A program made the translations under genes and the position numbers. A stretch of 64,000 nt of DNA from Nocardioides sp. S5. Lineage in GTDB: Bacteria > Actinomycetota > Actinomycetes > Propionibacteriales > Nocardioidaceae. Of the stretch, positions 41,431 through 51,284 are shown one piece after another (position 1 is the first letter of the stretch; each line of letters starts with the position of its first letter). The stretch covers positions 4,526,001-4,590,000 of the forward strand of contig NZ_CP022296.1 in the NCBI RefSeq assembly GCF_017310035.1, given 5' to 3'. Below the pieces are notes generated by a model. That model had not been told where the DNA came from and did not search any database. It saw only the letters and a program-made list of their open reading frames with translations.

Positions 41431-42642
<1,212 letters not shown>

Positions 42643-42651
42643 GCCAGCGAT

Positions 42652-42672
42652 TGTGACACCATTACTGTCACA
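42652..42672. promoter_or_regulatory. Dyad TGTGAC-N9-GTCACA, probable MerR-family site
   Basis: A perfect 6-bp inverted repeat lies 10 bp upstream of the thiolase start and 60 bp upstream of the MerR start. Its position in an AT-richer patch suggests that it overlaps the fadA promoter, as MerR-type activators and repressors do. Confidence 0.5.
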
Positions 42673-42732
42673 GTCCAACAGGTGTGTCCCGGGTCACGCA
42701 GGACGGGGCGGTCGGCAGGAGAGGATGGGCGC

Positions 42733-43308
42733 GTGGACACCGAGCTGCTGACGCTGGACGAGCTGACCGAGCGCACCGGGGTGAGCGCGCGCAACGTGCG
42801 CTTCTACGCCTCGCGCGGCCTGGTCCCCTCCCCCGTGCGTCGCGGCCGCTCGGGCTACTACGGCCCCGACCACGTCGCCCGCCTCGAGCTGGTCCGCGAG
42901 CTCCAGGGCCACGGCTTCACGCTGTCGGCGATCGAGAAGTACGTCGAGCAGATCCCCGACACCGCCACCCCCTCGGACATCGCGCGCCACCTCTCCCTCC
43001 TGGCCCCGGTCACCGGCGACCGCGACGTCGACGTGCCCGCCGGCCTCTCGGGCATGGGCATCTCGCCGGAGGCGGCCGCGGCCGTCTCGGAGGTGTACGC
43101 CGCCCACGGCCGGCAGGTCGCCCAGGAGCTGTCGGAGATCGTGCGCACGATGGTGTGGCCGCACTTCCGCGAGCGCGGCGGGACGGCCGAGGAGCTGCGC
43201 GAGTTCGTCCACCGCCTCAAGCCGCTGACCATCGCCGGGCTGGTCATGGCCTACGAGCAGGCGATCGACGAGAGCCAGGCGGCCCACGACGGCAGGCGCC
43301 CGCACTGA
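42733..43308 (+). CDS. MerR-family transcriptional regulator
   Basis: The 191-residue protein has the MerR winged helix LTLDELTERTGVSARNVRFYASRGLVPSPVRRGRSGYYGPDHVARLELVRELQGHGFTL and a dimerisation helix, then a C-terminal helical domain (about 90-185) without metal-binding cysteines. It probably senses a fatty acid or acyl-CoA. The GTG at 42733 was chosen because the long open frame before it is not protein-like. It is divergent from fadA. Confidence 0.9.
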   Translation: MDTELLTLDELTERTGVSARNVRFYASRGLVPSPVRRGRSGYYGPDHVARLELVRELQGHGFTLSAIEKYVEQIPDTATPSDIARHLSLLAPVTGDRDVDVPAGLSGMGISPEAAAAVSEVYAAHGRQVAQELSEIVRTMVWPHFRERGGTAEELREFVHRLKPLTIAGLVMAYEQAIDESQAAHDGRRPH

Positions 43309-43413
43309 GCCGCCTCCCCGCCCGGCCCCGCCCGACGGGGTGACCGGACTGGGTGCGCACTGGGAGGCTTGGGTCGTGCCCGCCCCCTCCTCCCCCACCG
43401 GCGCGGCTCCGCG

Positions 43414-44736
43414 ATGACCGGAGCTGCCGTCTACCTCATCCTCGGACTGTCGCTGCTGCTCGCGACGGTCCTGCCGCACGTGACCCGGCGGGTGGCCCTG
43501 TCGCCGCCGATGGTGCTCGTCGGCGTCGGCCTGGCCATCGGGATGCTGCCGCTCGCGGACGACGTGAGCCTCCAGCCCGAGGACAACCGCGTGCTCATCA
43601 CCCACGTCGCGGAGTTCACCGTCCTGGTCTCCCTGATGGGCGTGGGCCTGGCGATCGACCGCGTGCTCGAGCTGCGGTCGTGGCGGTCGTGGCGCACCTG
43701 GTCCCCGGTCTGGCGGATGCTGCTGGTCGCCATGCCGCTGACCATCCTCGGCACGATGCTGCTCGGGTGGTGGGTCGCCGGGCTCGCACCGGCAGTCGCG
43801 CTCCTGCTGGGTGCGGTGCTCGCGCCCACCGACCCGGTCCTGGCCTCCGACGTGCAGGTCGGTGAGCCGCTGACCGACGACGTCGACCGACCCGACGACG
43901 GCGACGGGCCGGAGGAGGACGACGACATCCGGTTCTCCCTCACCGCCGAGGCGGGCCTCAACGACGGTCTCGCCTTCCCGTTCGTGCACCTCGCCCTCCT
44001 CCTGCTGGCCGGTGGCTTCGGCCTCGCCGAGGCCGGGACCTGGCTCGGGTGGTACCTCGTCGGCAAGATCGCCATCGGCCTCGCCGTGGGCCTCGGGGCC
44101 GGCTGGCTGCTCGGTCGCCAGGCGTTCCACGTGCGCAACGAGGACCTCCGGCTGGCCAACGCAGGTGAGCCCCTGCTCGCGGTCGCCGCGCTGCTGGCGT
44201 CGTACGGCGCCGCGGAGCTCGTCGGCGGCTACGGCTTCCTGGCGGTCTTCGCGTGCGCGATGCGGCTGCGCGCGTCCGACCGCGGCAACGCCTACCACCG
44301 CGCCATGCACGGCGTGGTCGAGCGCCTCGAGCGCCTCATGACGCTGCTCGTCCTGCTCGTCCTGGGGATGGCGATGACCCGGGGCCTGCTCGAGCACCTG
44401 GACTGGCGGGGCGTGGTGGTAGCGCTGGCGCTCGTGCTGGTGGTGCGGCCCGTGGCCGGCTACCTCGCCCTCGCGGTGCTCGCCCGCGACGAGCAGGAGA
44501 AGGGCGGGCTGGACCGCGGGGAGATGGCCGCGGTGGCGTTCTTCGGGGTGCGCGGCGTGGGCTCGGTGTTCTACCTCGGCTACGCGGTGACGCACGAGCA
44601 CGTGCCGGACGAGCCGTGGCTGTGGTCCACGGTCGCCTTCACGATCATCGTCTCGGTGATCTTGCACGGCGTCACTGCGACGCCGGCGATGTCGCGTCTC
44701 GACGCACGCAGGAAGGCGCCCTCCGCCGCGGGATGA
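43414..44736 (+). CDS. Cation:proton antiporter, CPA1 family
   Basis: The 440-residue membrane protein has about twelve segments. Its conserved ion-binding parts are LGAVLAPTDPVLASDV and LTAEAGLNDGLAFPFV, the TDP and ND motifs of Na+/H+ exchangers, and FFGVRGVGSVFYLGYAV near the end. Between the first two motifs is an acidic loop (TDDVDRPDDGDGPEEDDDI) that could face the cytoplasm as a sensor. It exchanges Na+ or K+ for protons. The ATG at 43414 is preferred to an upstream GTG. Confidence 0.9.
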   Translation: MTGAAVYLILGLSLLLATVLPHVTRRVALSPPMVLVGVGLAIGMLPLADDVSLQPEDNRVLITHVAEFTVLVSLMGVGLAIDRVLELRSWRSWRTWSPVWRMLLVAMPLTILGTMLLGWWVAGLAPAVALLLGAVLAPTDPVLASDVQVGEPLTDDVDRPDDGDGPEEDDDIRFSLTAEAGLNDGLAFPFVHLALLLLAGGFGLAEAGTWLGWYLVGKIAIGLAVGLGAGWLLGRQAFHVRNEDLRLANAGEPLLAVAALLASYGAAELVGGYGFLAVFACAMRLRASDRGNAYHRAMHGVVERLERLMTLLVLLVLGMAMTRGLLEHLDWRGVVVALALVLVVRPVAGYLALAVLARDEQEKGGLDRGEMAAVAFFGVRGVGSVFYLGYAVTHEHVPDEPWLWSTVAFTIIVSVILHGVTATPAMSRLDARRKAPSAAG

Positions 44737-44771
44737 CGCGTCCGTGGGGACCGGGCTGAGAGAGTGGCGGC

Positions 44772-45674
44772 ATGAGCACAGTTCTCGTCACCGGTGCGAC
44801 CGGCTTCATCGGCCGCCGCCTGGTCCCCGCCCTGGTCGAGGCCGGCCACGACGTCCGCGCCATGACCCGCCGCCCCGAGGCGTACGACGGGCAGGGCACG
44901 CCGGTCGGCGCCGACGTCTCCGACCCCGACTCCCTGCGGCCCGCGCTCGAGGGCGTCGACGTGGCGATCTACCTCGTCCACTCGCTCGACGACCCCGACT
45001 TCGAGCGCAAGGACGCCGACGCCGCTCGCAACTTCAGTGCCGCCGCGGCCGCGGCCGGTGTCAGCCAGATCGTCTACATGGGCGGTCTCGGCGACGACGA
45101 CGGCGAGCTGTCGGCCCACCTGCGCTCGCGGCGCGAGGTCGAGGGACTGCTGGGCACCGACGGCGTGCCGGTCACCGTGCTGCGCGCTGCGATCGTCGTC
45201 GGCCACGGCGGCATCTCGTGGGAGCTCACCCGCCAGCTGGTCAAGAACCTGCCGGCGATGGTCGTGCCCAAGTGGGTCGGCACCCGCACCCAGCCGATCG
45301 CCATCGACGACGTGGTCCGCTACCTGTCGGGCGTGGTCGGCAAGGAGGAGGCGCTCGGCCGGGTCTTCGAGATCGGCGGTCCGGACCAGCTGACCTACCG
45401 CGAGATGCTGCAGGGTGTGGCACTCGCGATGACCGGCCGCAAGCTCCCGATCGTCGTCGTCCCGCTGCTCACCCCGGGCCTGTCCTCGCGATGGTTGGCC
45501 CTGGTCACCGACGTCGACGTCACCACCGGGCGCAACCTCATCGACTCGATGTCCACCGAGGTCCTCGTGCGCGACACCTCGATCCGCGACGTCGTGCCCG
45601 GCGAGCCGATCACCTACGCCGAGTCCGTACGCCGCGCGCTGGCCGAGCGGGCCGAAGCGGGCCTGGAGAAGTAG
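44772..45674 (+). CDS. NmrA/SDR-a-like NAD(P)H-binding protein
   Basis: The 300-residue protein has the nucleotide motif VLVTGATGFIGRRLVPAL and MTRRPEAYDGQGTPVGADVSDPDSLRPAL, followed by IVYMGGLGDDDGELSAHLRSRREVE in place of the classical YxxxK. It belongs to atypical SDRs (NmrA or NDUFA9-like), which can be redox sensors or act in quinone or lipid metabolism. It stands alone 36 bp after the antiporter gene, and a convergent CPBP gene follows. Confidence 0.85.
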   Translation: MSTVLVTGATGFIGRRLVPALVEAGHDVRAMTRRPEAYDGQGTPVGADVSDPDSLRPALEGVDVAIYLVHSLDDPDFERKDADAARNFSAAAAAAGVSQIVYMGGLGDDDGELSAHLRSRREVEGLLGTDGVPVTVLRAAIVVGHGGISWELTRQLVKNLPAMVVPKWVGTRTQPIAIDDVVRYLSGVVGKEEALGRVFEIGGPDQLTYREMLQGVALAMTGRKLPIVVVPLLTPGLSSRWLALVTDVDVTTGRNLIDSMSTEVLVRDTSIRDVVPGEPITYAESVRRALAERAEAGLEK

Positions 45675-45676
45675 GC

Positions 45677-46360
45677 CTAGAAAAGTAGCGGCAGCAGGAA
45701 GAGCATCGACAGCGACCACGTGATGTGGGTCAGGATCGGTGCCAGCACGCCGCCGCTGGCGCGCCGCTCCAGGCCGCAGACCACACCGAGCACGACGGCT
45801 GCGAAGCCGAGCATCACGTTGCCCGTGGCCAGCGTCGCGACGACGTACGCCAGCGTGGTCCACAGCACCGGGTGGCGCGGGATCGCGGCGTACATCGCGC
45901 CGCGGAAGAAGAGCTCCTCGGCGATGCCGTTGAAGAACGTGATGACCGCCAGGACCGTCAGGGAGCCCTCGTCGGCGTAGGCCAGCACCGAGCTGACGTA
46001 GTCGGCCAGCGGGTCGATCTCGCGCACCACCAGCGAGCCGAGGACGAAGACCCCGACGAGCAGCAGGCCCAGCAGGATCGGCGCCAGGATCGGCCTGATG
46101 AAGACCTCGCCGCCGGAGATCCGGCCCAGGTGGAGCCGGCCGGACAGGAAGGCGCCGGCCGCCCAGATGCCCGCGAGCAGGACCGCGGCGACGTAGAACG
46201 TGTTGCCGCCCGGCTCGAGGCGCAGCGACCAGCCCAGCACGATCGCGCCGACCAGCACCACGATGGCGGCGACGACCTGCCGGCGCCGGAAGGCCTCCGG
46301 GGTGTCGCGCTGGTCGCGCGGGACCACGTCCCACAGCGAGCGTCGGATGAAGGTGCGCAT
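45677..46360 (-). CDS. CPBP-family intramembrane metalloprotease
   Basis: This 227-residue protein has six to eight membrane segments and the CPBP motifs: EELFFRG (Glu148, Glu149, Arg153), FAAVVLGVVCGLERRASGG and the metal His in LAPILTHITWSL. CPBP proteases (CAAX/Abi type) cut membrane proteins or peptides; in bacteria some give immunity to self-made bacteriocins, but no bacteriocin gene is nearby. It ends 2 bp before the convergent NmrA-like gene. Confidence 0.88.
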   Translation of the reverse strand: MRTFIRRSLWDVVPRDQRDTPEAFRRRQVVAAIVVLVGAIVLGWSLRLEPGGNTFYVAAVLLAGIWAAGAFLSGRLHLGRISGGEVFIRPILAPILLGLLLVGVFVLGSLVVREIDPLADYVSSVLAYADEGSLTVLAVITFFNGIAEELFFRGAMYAAIPRHPVLWTTLAYVVATLATGNVMLGFAAVVLGVVCGLERRASGGVLAPILTHITWSLSMLFLLPLLF

Positions 46361-46370
46361 GGCCGCCAGC

Positions 46371-47435
46371 CTAGGAGCCCGCCAACAACTCGCGGACCCG
46401 CGGGATGACTTCCTCGCCGTAGAGCCGGACCGACTCGAGGCGCTCGGCGTGCGGGAGCGCGCCGACGGAGTACTTGAGCTGGAAGCGGGAGAGGCCCAGC
46501 GTGCGCGCGGCCCAGGCGATCTTCTGCGCGACCGTCTCGGGCGAGCCGACGAAGAGCGCTCCCTGGGGCGAGGCCGCCTGCTCGAACTGGATGCGCGAGT
46601 ACGGCGGCCAGCCGCGCTCGCGACCCAGGCGGGTGTAGAGCTCGGCCTGGTGGGGGTAGAGCTGCTCGCGTGCCTCGTCGTCCGTGGCCGCGACGTGGCC
46701 GGGCGAGTGCATGCCGATCGGCAGCTCGGCGTGGCCGTACTGGTCCAGCGCGCGGCGGTAGAGGTCGGAGAACTGGACGAAGGCAGCGGGCGACCCGCCG
46801 ATGACGGCCAGCACCAGGGGCATGCCGTACTTCGCGGCGCGGACGACGGACTCCGGGGTGCCGCCGACGGCGATCCACGCGGGCAGCTTGCCCGCGGCGG
46901 TCGTCGGGTAGACCTGCTTGCCCTCCAGCGGCGCCCGGATGCTGCCCTGCCAGGTCACCGGCTGCTCGTGCTGGAGCGCGGAGAAGAGGTCGAGCTTCTC
47001 GGCGAAGAGCCGGTCGTAGTCGCCGAGATCGAGGCCGAAGAGTCCGAAGGACTCGATGAAGGAGCCGCGCCCGAGCTGCACCTCGGCGCGCCCGCCGGAG
47101 ACCGCGTCGAGGGTGGCGAAGCGCTGGTAGACCCGGATCGGGTCGTCGGAGGACAGCACGGTGACGCCGGTGCCGAGGCGGATCCGCTCGGTCTGCCCGG
47201 CGATCGCAGCGAGCACGACATCGGGCGCGGAGACGGCGTAGTCGGCCCGGTGGTGCTCGCCCAGGCCGATGTAGTCCACCCCGACCCGGTCGGCGAGCAC
47301 TGCCTCCGCGACGACCTCGCGCAGCGTCTCGGCGTGGTTGTCGGGCGCGCCGTCGAGCGGGGCGTCGCCGAACGTGTCGAGGCCGAGCGAGATCTGCTCG
47401 CGGGTGCCGAGGACGGAGTGGTCGAAGTCGGGCAT
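46371..47435 (-). CDS. LLM-class flavin-dependent oxidoreductase
   Basis: The 354-residue TIM-barrel protein is luciferase-like: DYIGLGEHHRADYAVSAPDVVLAAIAGQTERIRLGTGVTVLSSDDPIRVYQRFATLDAVSGGRAEVQLGRG is the standard FMN/F420-binding half. The rest carries AWIAVGGTPESVVRAAKYGMPL. Such enzymes are monooxygenases or F420-dependent dehydrogenases; cofactor choice is not evident. It follows the DEAD-box gene on the same strand, but a strong terminator lies between them. It ends 10 bp before the CPBP gene. Confidence 0.9.
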   Translation of the reverse strand: MPDFDHSVLGTREQISLGLDTFGDAPLDGAPDNHAETLREVVAEAVLADRVGVDYIGLGEHHRADYAVSAPDVVLAAIAGQTERIRLGTGVTVLSSDDPIRVYQRFATLDAVSGGRAEVQLGRGSFIESFGLFGLDLGDYDRLFAEKLDLFSALQHEQPVTWQGSIRAPLEGKQVYPTTAAGKLPAWIAVGGTPESVVRAAKYGMPLVLAVIGGSPAAFVQFSDLYRRALDQYGHAELPIGMHSPGHVAATDDEAREQLYPHQAELYTRLGRERGWPPYSRIQFEQAASPQGALFVGSPETVAQKIAWAARTLGLSRFQLKYSVGALPHAERLESVRLYGEEVIPRVRELLAGS

Positions 47436-47510
47436 GTCGCTCCTTCGTTGACTGGTTGAAGGGTCAACGACAAGCGCGCGCCCGGCATTCCGCCAGCTCC
47501 CGGAGACGAG

Positions 47511-47545
47511 CTCGCCCCTGAGTCTCCAGGAGACTCAGGGGCGAG
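47511..47545 (-). terminator. 16-bp perfect hairpin, terminator of the DEAD-box gene
   Basis: Arms 47511-47526 and 47530-47545 (CTCGCCCCTGAGTCTC and complement) pair fully around a 3-nt loop, beginning 17 bp after the helicase stop. The centre TGAGTCTCCAGGAGACTCA recurs with one mismatch inside the carboxylase alpha-subunit gene at 28759. Confidence 0.85.
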
Positions 47546-47561
47546 GAACGACTGCGAGGGG

Positions 47562-49097
47562 TCAGCGACCCCGGCTGAACGACGACGCGCTGTGCGCGCG
47601 GCTGCCGCCGGTGGAGGCGCCGCCCTGGCCCTGGCCGCCACCGGAGCGACGACGACGGTTGCCGCCCCCGCCCTGGCCGCCGCCGGCACCCTGACCGGCA
47701 CCGGCACCCTGGCCGCCGCCGGAGCGACGACGCTGGCCGCCACCGGTGGAGCCGCCGGCGGAGCTGCCCGGGGTCTCGCTGGTGTAGCTGGTGGGGTTGC
47801 CGCGACGCGAGCGGCCGCCGGTCTCACCGGTCGCCCGGGCGCGCTTGCGCTGGGCGTTGGCACCGGTCGAGCGACCGCCGCCGCCACCGCGGCCTCCCGT
47901 GGAGGTCGGCACCTCGACGACGAGGCCGCCGGGGGTGCTGCGCACACCGGGGGCGAGCTGCTCGAGCATCGCGTGACCGGGTCCGGTGATCTTGGTGGTG
48001 GTCGGCTTGATGCCGGCCTGACGGGTCAGGTCGCGCACGTCGCGCTGCTGCTCGTCGGTCATCAGGGTGATGACGGTGCCCTCGGCGCCGGCGCGAGCCG
48101 TACGCCCCGAGCGGTGCAGGTAGGCCTTGTGCTCGGTGGGCGGGTCGGCGTGGATCACGAGCGCCACGTCGTCGACGTGGATGCCGCGCGCGGCGATGTC
48201 GGTCGCGACCAGCGTGGTGGCCTTGCCGGAGTGGAACATCTCCATGTTGCGCGTGCGCGCGTTCTGGCTGAGGTTGCCGTGGAGGTCGACCGAGGGCACG
48301 CCGGACTTGTTGAGCTGGCGGGCCAGCGCCTTGGCGCCGTGCTTGGTGCGAGTGAAGACCACGGTGCGGCCGGGGGCGCTCGTCAGGTCGACGAGCACCG
48401 GCACGCGCTGGTCGCGCGAGACGTGGAGCACGTGGTGCGACATGGTCGAGACCGGCGACTGAGCCGAGTCGGCCTCGTGGGTCGCGGGGTTGGTGAGGTA
48501 GCGCTTGACCAGGACGTCGATCGCCTTGTCGAGCGTCGCGGAGAACAGCATCCGCTGGCCCGTGCGGGGCGTCTTGTCCATGATCCGACGCACGCCGGGC
48601 AGGAAGCCCAGGTCGGCCATGTGGTCGGCCTCGTCGAGGATGGTGACCTCGACGGCGGACAAGTCGGCGTAACCCTGACCCATCAGGTCCTCGAGGCGAC
48701 CGGGGCAGGCGATCACGATGTCGACGCCCTTCTTGAGCGCGGTGGTCTGCGGGCCCTGGCCCACGCCGCCGTAGACGACGACGGTCGACAGGCCCGAGGC
48801 CTTGGCCAGCGGCAGCAGCGAGGCGTGGATCTGGCCGACGAGCTCACGCGTCGGGGCCAGGATCAGTGCGCGCGGCTTGCGCGGCATCGCCGGCAGCTTG
48901 CTCGCGTCGAGGCGGGCGACCAGCGGGAGCAGGAAGCCGTACGTCTTGCCGGAGCCGGTGCGGCCGCGGCCGAGCACGTCGCGCCCGGCGAGGCTGTCCG
49001 GCAGTGTCGCGGCCTGGATGGGGGTCGGGGTGGTGATGCCCTGCTGCTCGAGGATCTTGACGAGCGAGGAGGGCACGCCGAGTTCGGCGAAGTTCAT
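47562..49097 (-). CDS. DEAD-box RNA helicase
   Basis: The 511-residue helicase has a Q motif (TPTPIQAATLPDSLAGRDVLG), motif I GRTGSGKT (45-52), Ia PTRELVGQI, DEAD in ILDEADHMADLGF, SAT in LFSATLD, motif V LVATDIAARGIHVDDV and VI HRSGRTARAG. After about residue 400 comes a long tail of Gly/Arg/Ser repeats (GGGQGAGAGQGAGGGQ) that should bind RNA without specificity. DeaD/RhlE-like proteins remodel ribosomal and messenger RNA, often in the cold. The 228-bp gap upstream leaves room for a long leader. Confidence 0.93.
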   Translation of the reverse strand: MNFAELGVPSSLVKILEQQGITTPTPIQAATLPDSLAGRDVLGRGRTGSGKTYGFLLPLVARLDASKLPAMPRKPRALILAPTRELVGQIHASLLPLAKASGLSTVVVYGGVGQGPQTTALKKGVDIVIACPGRLEDLMGQGYADLSAVEVTILDEADHMADLGFLPGVRRIMDKTPRTGQRMLFSATLDKAIDVLVKRYLTNPATHEADSAQSPVSTMSHHVLHVSRDQRVPVLVDLTSAPGRTVVFTRTKHGAKALARQLNKSGVPSVDLHGNLSQNARTRNMEMFHSGKATTLVATDIAARGIHVDDVALVIHADPPTEHKAYLHRSGRTARAGAEGTVITLMTDEQQRDVRDLTRQAGIKPTTTKITGPGHAMLEQLAPGVRSTPGGLVVEVPTSTGGRGGGGGRSTGANAQRKRARATGETGGRSRRGNPTSYTSETPGSSAGGSTGGGQRRRSGGGQGAGAGQGAGGGQGGGGNRRRRSGGGQGQGGASTGGSRAHSASSFSRGR

Positions 49098-49238
49098 GTG
49101 AGTTGCTTTCGGTTGGCGTCTCGCCACCGTGAGCCGCTGCGTCGTTCTCGACGGGATGTGCGGCGTACGTGCCTCAGTCTGAGGAAGGGTCCCGCCGCGA
49201 GCGTGTCGGGCGAGCCTGCGCCCGGGGCAAGACCGGCC

Positions 49239-49317
49239 GGGCGTCTGAGTGGTCAACGGTAGCGGTACGCGTGGCGTTCCGTTGAATCCGCCGCGGTGTG
49301 ATCCTCGTCAGACGCCC
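49239..49317. other. Long-range inverted repeat between cadI and the helicase
   Basis: GGGCGTCTGA (49239-49248) pairs with TCAGACGCCC (49308-49317), with CCGGCC/GGCCGG extending it outward across a 2-nt bulge. The loop is about 60 nt. It starts just after the cadI stop and could be a terminator. No other element was recognised in 49098-49325. Confidence 0.35.
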
Positions 49318-49325
49318 AGGGCCGG

Positions 49326-49739
49326 TCAGGCGCAGCAGGCCTCCCCGGCCGACCCCGGGGCGCTCTGCACGGGCGCGTCGTCGGTGATCGTGTAGACCTC
49401 CCAGCGCTCGCCGTCCGGGGTGCCCTGCACCCAGAACTTGTCCTGCTTGGCGTAGCAGCAGGTGGTGTCGCGCTCCTCGGTCGTCGCGAAGCCGGCCGCG
49501 GCGAGGCGGGTCAGCTCGCTGTCGACGGTGTCGACGTCGGGGACCTCGACACCGAGGTGGTTGACGCTGCCGCCGTGGCCGGCGTTCTCGATCAGCACCA
49601 GCTTGAGCGGCGGCTCGGCGACCGCGAAGTTGGCGTAGCCCGGACGGACCTTGTGCGGCGTGGTGCCGAAGAGCGTGGAGTAGAAGGCGATCGACGTCTC
49701 GAGGTCGTCGACGTTGAGGGCGAGCTGCAGGCGGGACAT
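49326..49739 (-). CDS. cadI: CadI/ArsI-family metalloenzyme (cadmium-induced protein, C-As lyase-like)
   Basis: The 137-residue VOC-fold protein reads SRLQLALNVDDLETSIAFYSTLFG, PGYANFAVAEPPLKLVLIE, NHLGVEV, TTCCYAKQDKFWV and ERWEVY. The Cys94-Cys95 pair that binds trivalent arsenicals in ArsI is kept, as are His61 and Glu114. The first metal ligand of ArsI (a His near residue 5) is Gln5 here, as I recall for mycobacterial CadI. C-As lyase activity is therefore uncertain. It is divergent from arsR with operators between. The ATG at 49739 follows GGAG; the upstream in-frame start is unlikely. Confidence 0.88.
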   Translation of the reverse strand: MSRLQLALNVDDLETSIAFYSTLFGTTPHKVRPGYANFAVAEPPLKLVLIENAGHGGSVNHLGVEVPDVDTVDSELTRLAAAGFATTEERDTTCCYAKQDKFWVQGTPDGERWEVYTITDDAPVQSAPGSAGEACCA

Positions 49740-49759
49740 GGGTGGCTCCTTCGGAAGAT

Positions 49760-49775
49760 ATCGACGGTTGTCGAT
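49760..49775. promoter_or_regulatory. ArsR operator 1, ATCGAC-N4-GTCGAT
   Basis: This is a perfect 6-bp inverted repeat with a 4-bp spacer, 20 bp upstream of the cadI start. The same design recurs at 49795. Both lie in the 79-bp divergent region, so ArsR can control both directions. Confidence 0.7.
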
Positions 49776-49794
49776 GTCTGAGATTGCCGCATCC

Positions 49795-49810
49795 ATCGAC
49801 GTCTGTCAAT
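49795..49810. promoter_or_regulatory. ArsR operator 2, ATCGAC-N4-GTCAAT
   Basis: The site has one mismatch relative to operator 1 and lies 8 bp before the arsR GTG. At this distance the arsR transcript must start very near the GTG. Confidence 0.65.
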
Positions 49811-49818
49811 ATTGATCT

Positions 49819-50175
49819 GTGTCGAAGTCCCAGCTGACCCTGACCCCCGTCGAGACGGCCGCGTGCTGCTCGCCGCTGATGCGCGAGCCCCTCTCGGCCG
49901 ACCAGGCCGAGCGACTGGCGCCACTGCTCAAGGCGCTCGCCGACCCGGTGCGCCTGCGCCTGGTGTCGATCGTGGCCGCGAGCGAGGGCGGCGAGGCGTG
50001 CGTGTGCGACCTCAACGACGCCTTCGACCTCTCCCAGCCCACGATCAGCCACCACCTCAAGGTGCTGCACGAGGCCGGGCTCCTCGACCGCACCAAGCGG
50101 GGGGTGTGGGTCTACTACGCCGTGCGCCGCGAGGTGCTTGCCGACGTCGCGGCCCTGATCGGCGGCAACGCGTGA
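49819..50175 (+). CDS. arsR: ArsR/SmtB-family metalloregulator
   Basis: This 118-residue winged helix has ALADPVRLRLVSIVAASEGGEACVCDLNDAFDLSQPTISHHLKVLHEAGLLDRTKRGVWVYYAV. CVCDL in the alpha-3 helix is the classic As(III)/Sb(III) site, and an N-terminal Cys pair (TAACCSP) may add a ligand, as in some actinobacterial ArsR proteins. Without metal it should repress both its own operon and cadI through the two flanking dyads. It starts at a GTG and overlaps the transporter gene by 4 nt (GTGA). Confidence 0.93.
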   Translation: MSKSQLTLTPVETAACCSPLMREPLSADQAERLAPLLKALADPVRLRLVSIVAASEGGEACVCDLNDAFDLSQPTISHHLKVLHEAGLLDRTKRGVWVYYAVRREVLADVAALIGGNA

Positions 50176-51284
50176 GCGCGCGCGGCGGCGAGGTCGTCGA
50201 CAAGCTGTCGAGGCTCGACCGGTTCCTCCCGCTGTGGATCGGCCTGGCCATGGTCGCCGGCCTCCTGCTCGGGCGTACGGTCCCGGGGCTCGACGACGTG
50301 CTCTCCGCGGTCGAGGTCGACGGCATCTCACTGCCGATCGCCATCGGCCTGCTCGTGATGATGTATCCCGTCCTGGCCAAGGTGCGCTACGACCGGCTCG
50401 ACTCGGTCACCTCGGACCGACGGATGCTGCTGTCGTCCCTGGTGCTCAACTGGGTGCTCGGTCCGGCACTGATGTTCGCCCTCGCCTGGTTGATGCTCCC
50501 CGACCTGCCGGAGTACCGCACCGGGCTCATCATCGTCGGGCTCGCGCGGTGCATCGCCATGGTCATCATCTGGAACGACCTGGCCTGCGGCGACCGGGAG
50601 GCCGCTGCGGTCCTCGTGGCGCTGAACTCCGTCTTCCAGGTGATCGCCTTCGCCGGCCTCGGCTGGTTCTACCTCGAGGCGCTGCCGACCTGGCTCGGCC
50701 TCCAGGGCGCGGCGCTCGACGTGTCGGCCTGGCAGATCGCCAAGTCCGTGCTCGTCTTCCTCGGCGTCCCGCTTCTGCTCGGCTGGCTCTCGCGGACCTA
50801 CGGCGAGCGCCTCAAGGGCCGCGACTGGTACGAGACGACGTTCCTGCCCCGCGTCGGCCCCTGGGCCCTGATCGGGCTGCTCTTCACGATCGTGGTCCTC
50901 TTCGCGCTCCAGGGCGAGCAGGTCACCAACCGGCCGCTCGACGTGGCCCGGATCGCGCTCCCCCTGCTGGCCTACTTCGCCCTCATGTGGGGCGGCGGTT
51001 TCCTGCTGGGACGCGCCCTCGGCATGACGTACGAGCGGACCACCACGTTGGCCTTCACCGCCGCCGGCAACAACTTCGAGCTCGCGATCGCGGTGGCGAT
51101 CGCCACCTTCGGCGTCACCTCCGGGCAGGCGCTGGCCGGCGTCGTCGGCCCCCTCATCGAGGTGCCCGTCCTGGTGGGGCTCGTCTACGTCAGCCTCGCC
51201 CTGCGCGACCGGTTCCCGCACACCGCTGTGCCGGGCGCCCCGGCCACCAACCCGACCCCCGACTCCCAGGAGACCACCCGATGA
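50172..51284 (+). CDS. acr3: ACR3-family arsenite efflux transporter
   Basis: The 370-residue protein has ten membrane segments and the ACR3 landmarks LPLWIGLAMVAGLLLGR, GLLVMMYPVLAKVRYD, ARCIAMVIIWNDLACGD (with the essential Cys) and FTAAGNNFELAIAVAIATFG. It pumps arsenite (and perhaps antimonite) out of the cell using the proton gradient. It is coupled to arsR and arsC by 4-nt overlaps. Confidence 0.95.
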   Translation: MSARGGEVVDKLSRLDRFLPLWIGLAMVAGLLLGRTVPGLDDVLSAVEVDGISLPIAIGLLVMMYPVLAKVRYDRLDSVTSDRRMLLSSLVLNWVLGPALMFALAWLMLPDLPEYRTGLIIVGLARCIAMVIIWNDLACGDREAAAVLVALNSVFQVIAFAGLGWFYLEALPTWLGLQGAALDVSAWQIAKSVLVFLGVPLLLGWLSRTYGERLKGRDWYETTFLPRVGPWALIGLLFTIVVLFALQGEQVTNRPLDVARIALPLLAYFALMWGGGFLLGRALGMTYERTTTLAFTAAGNNFELAIAVAIATFGVTSGQALAGVVGPLIEVPVLVGLVYVSLALRDRFPHTAVPGAPATNPTPDSQETTR

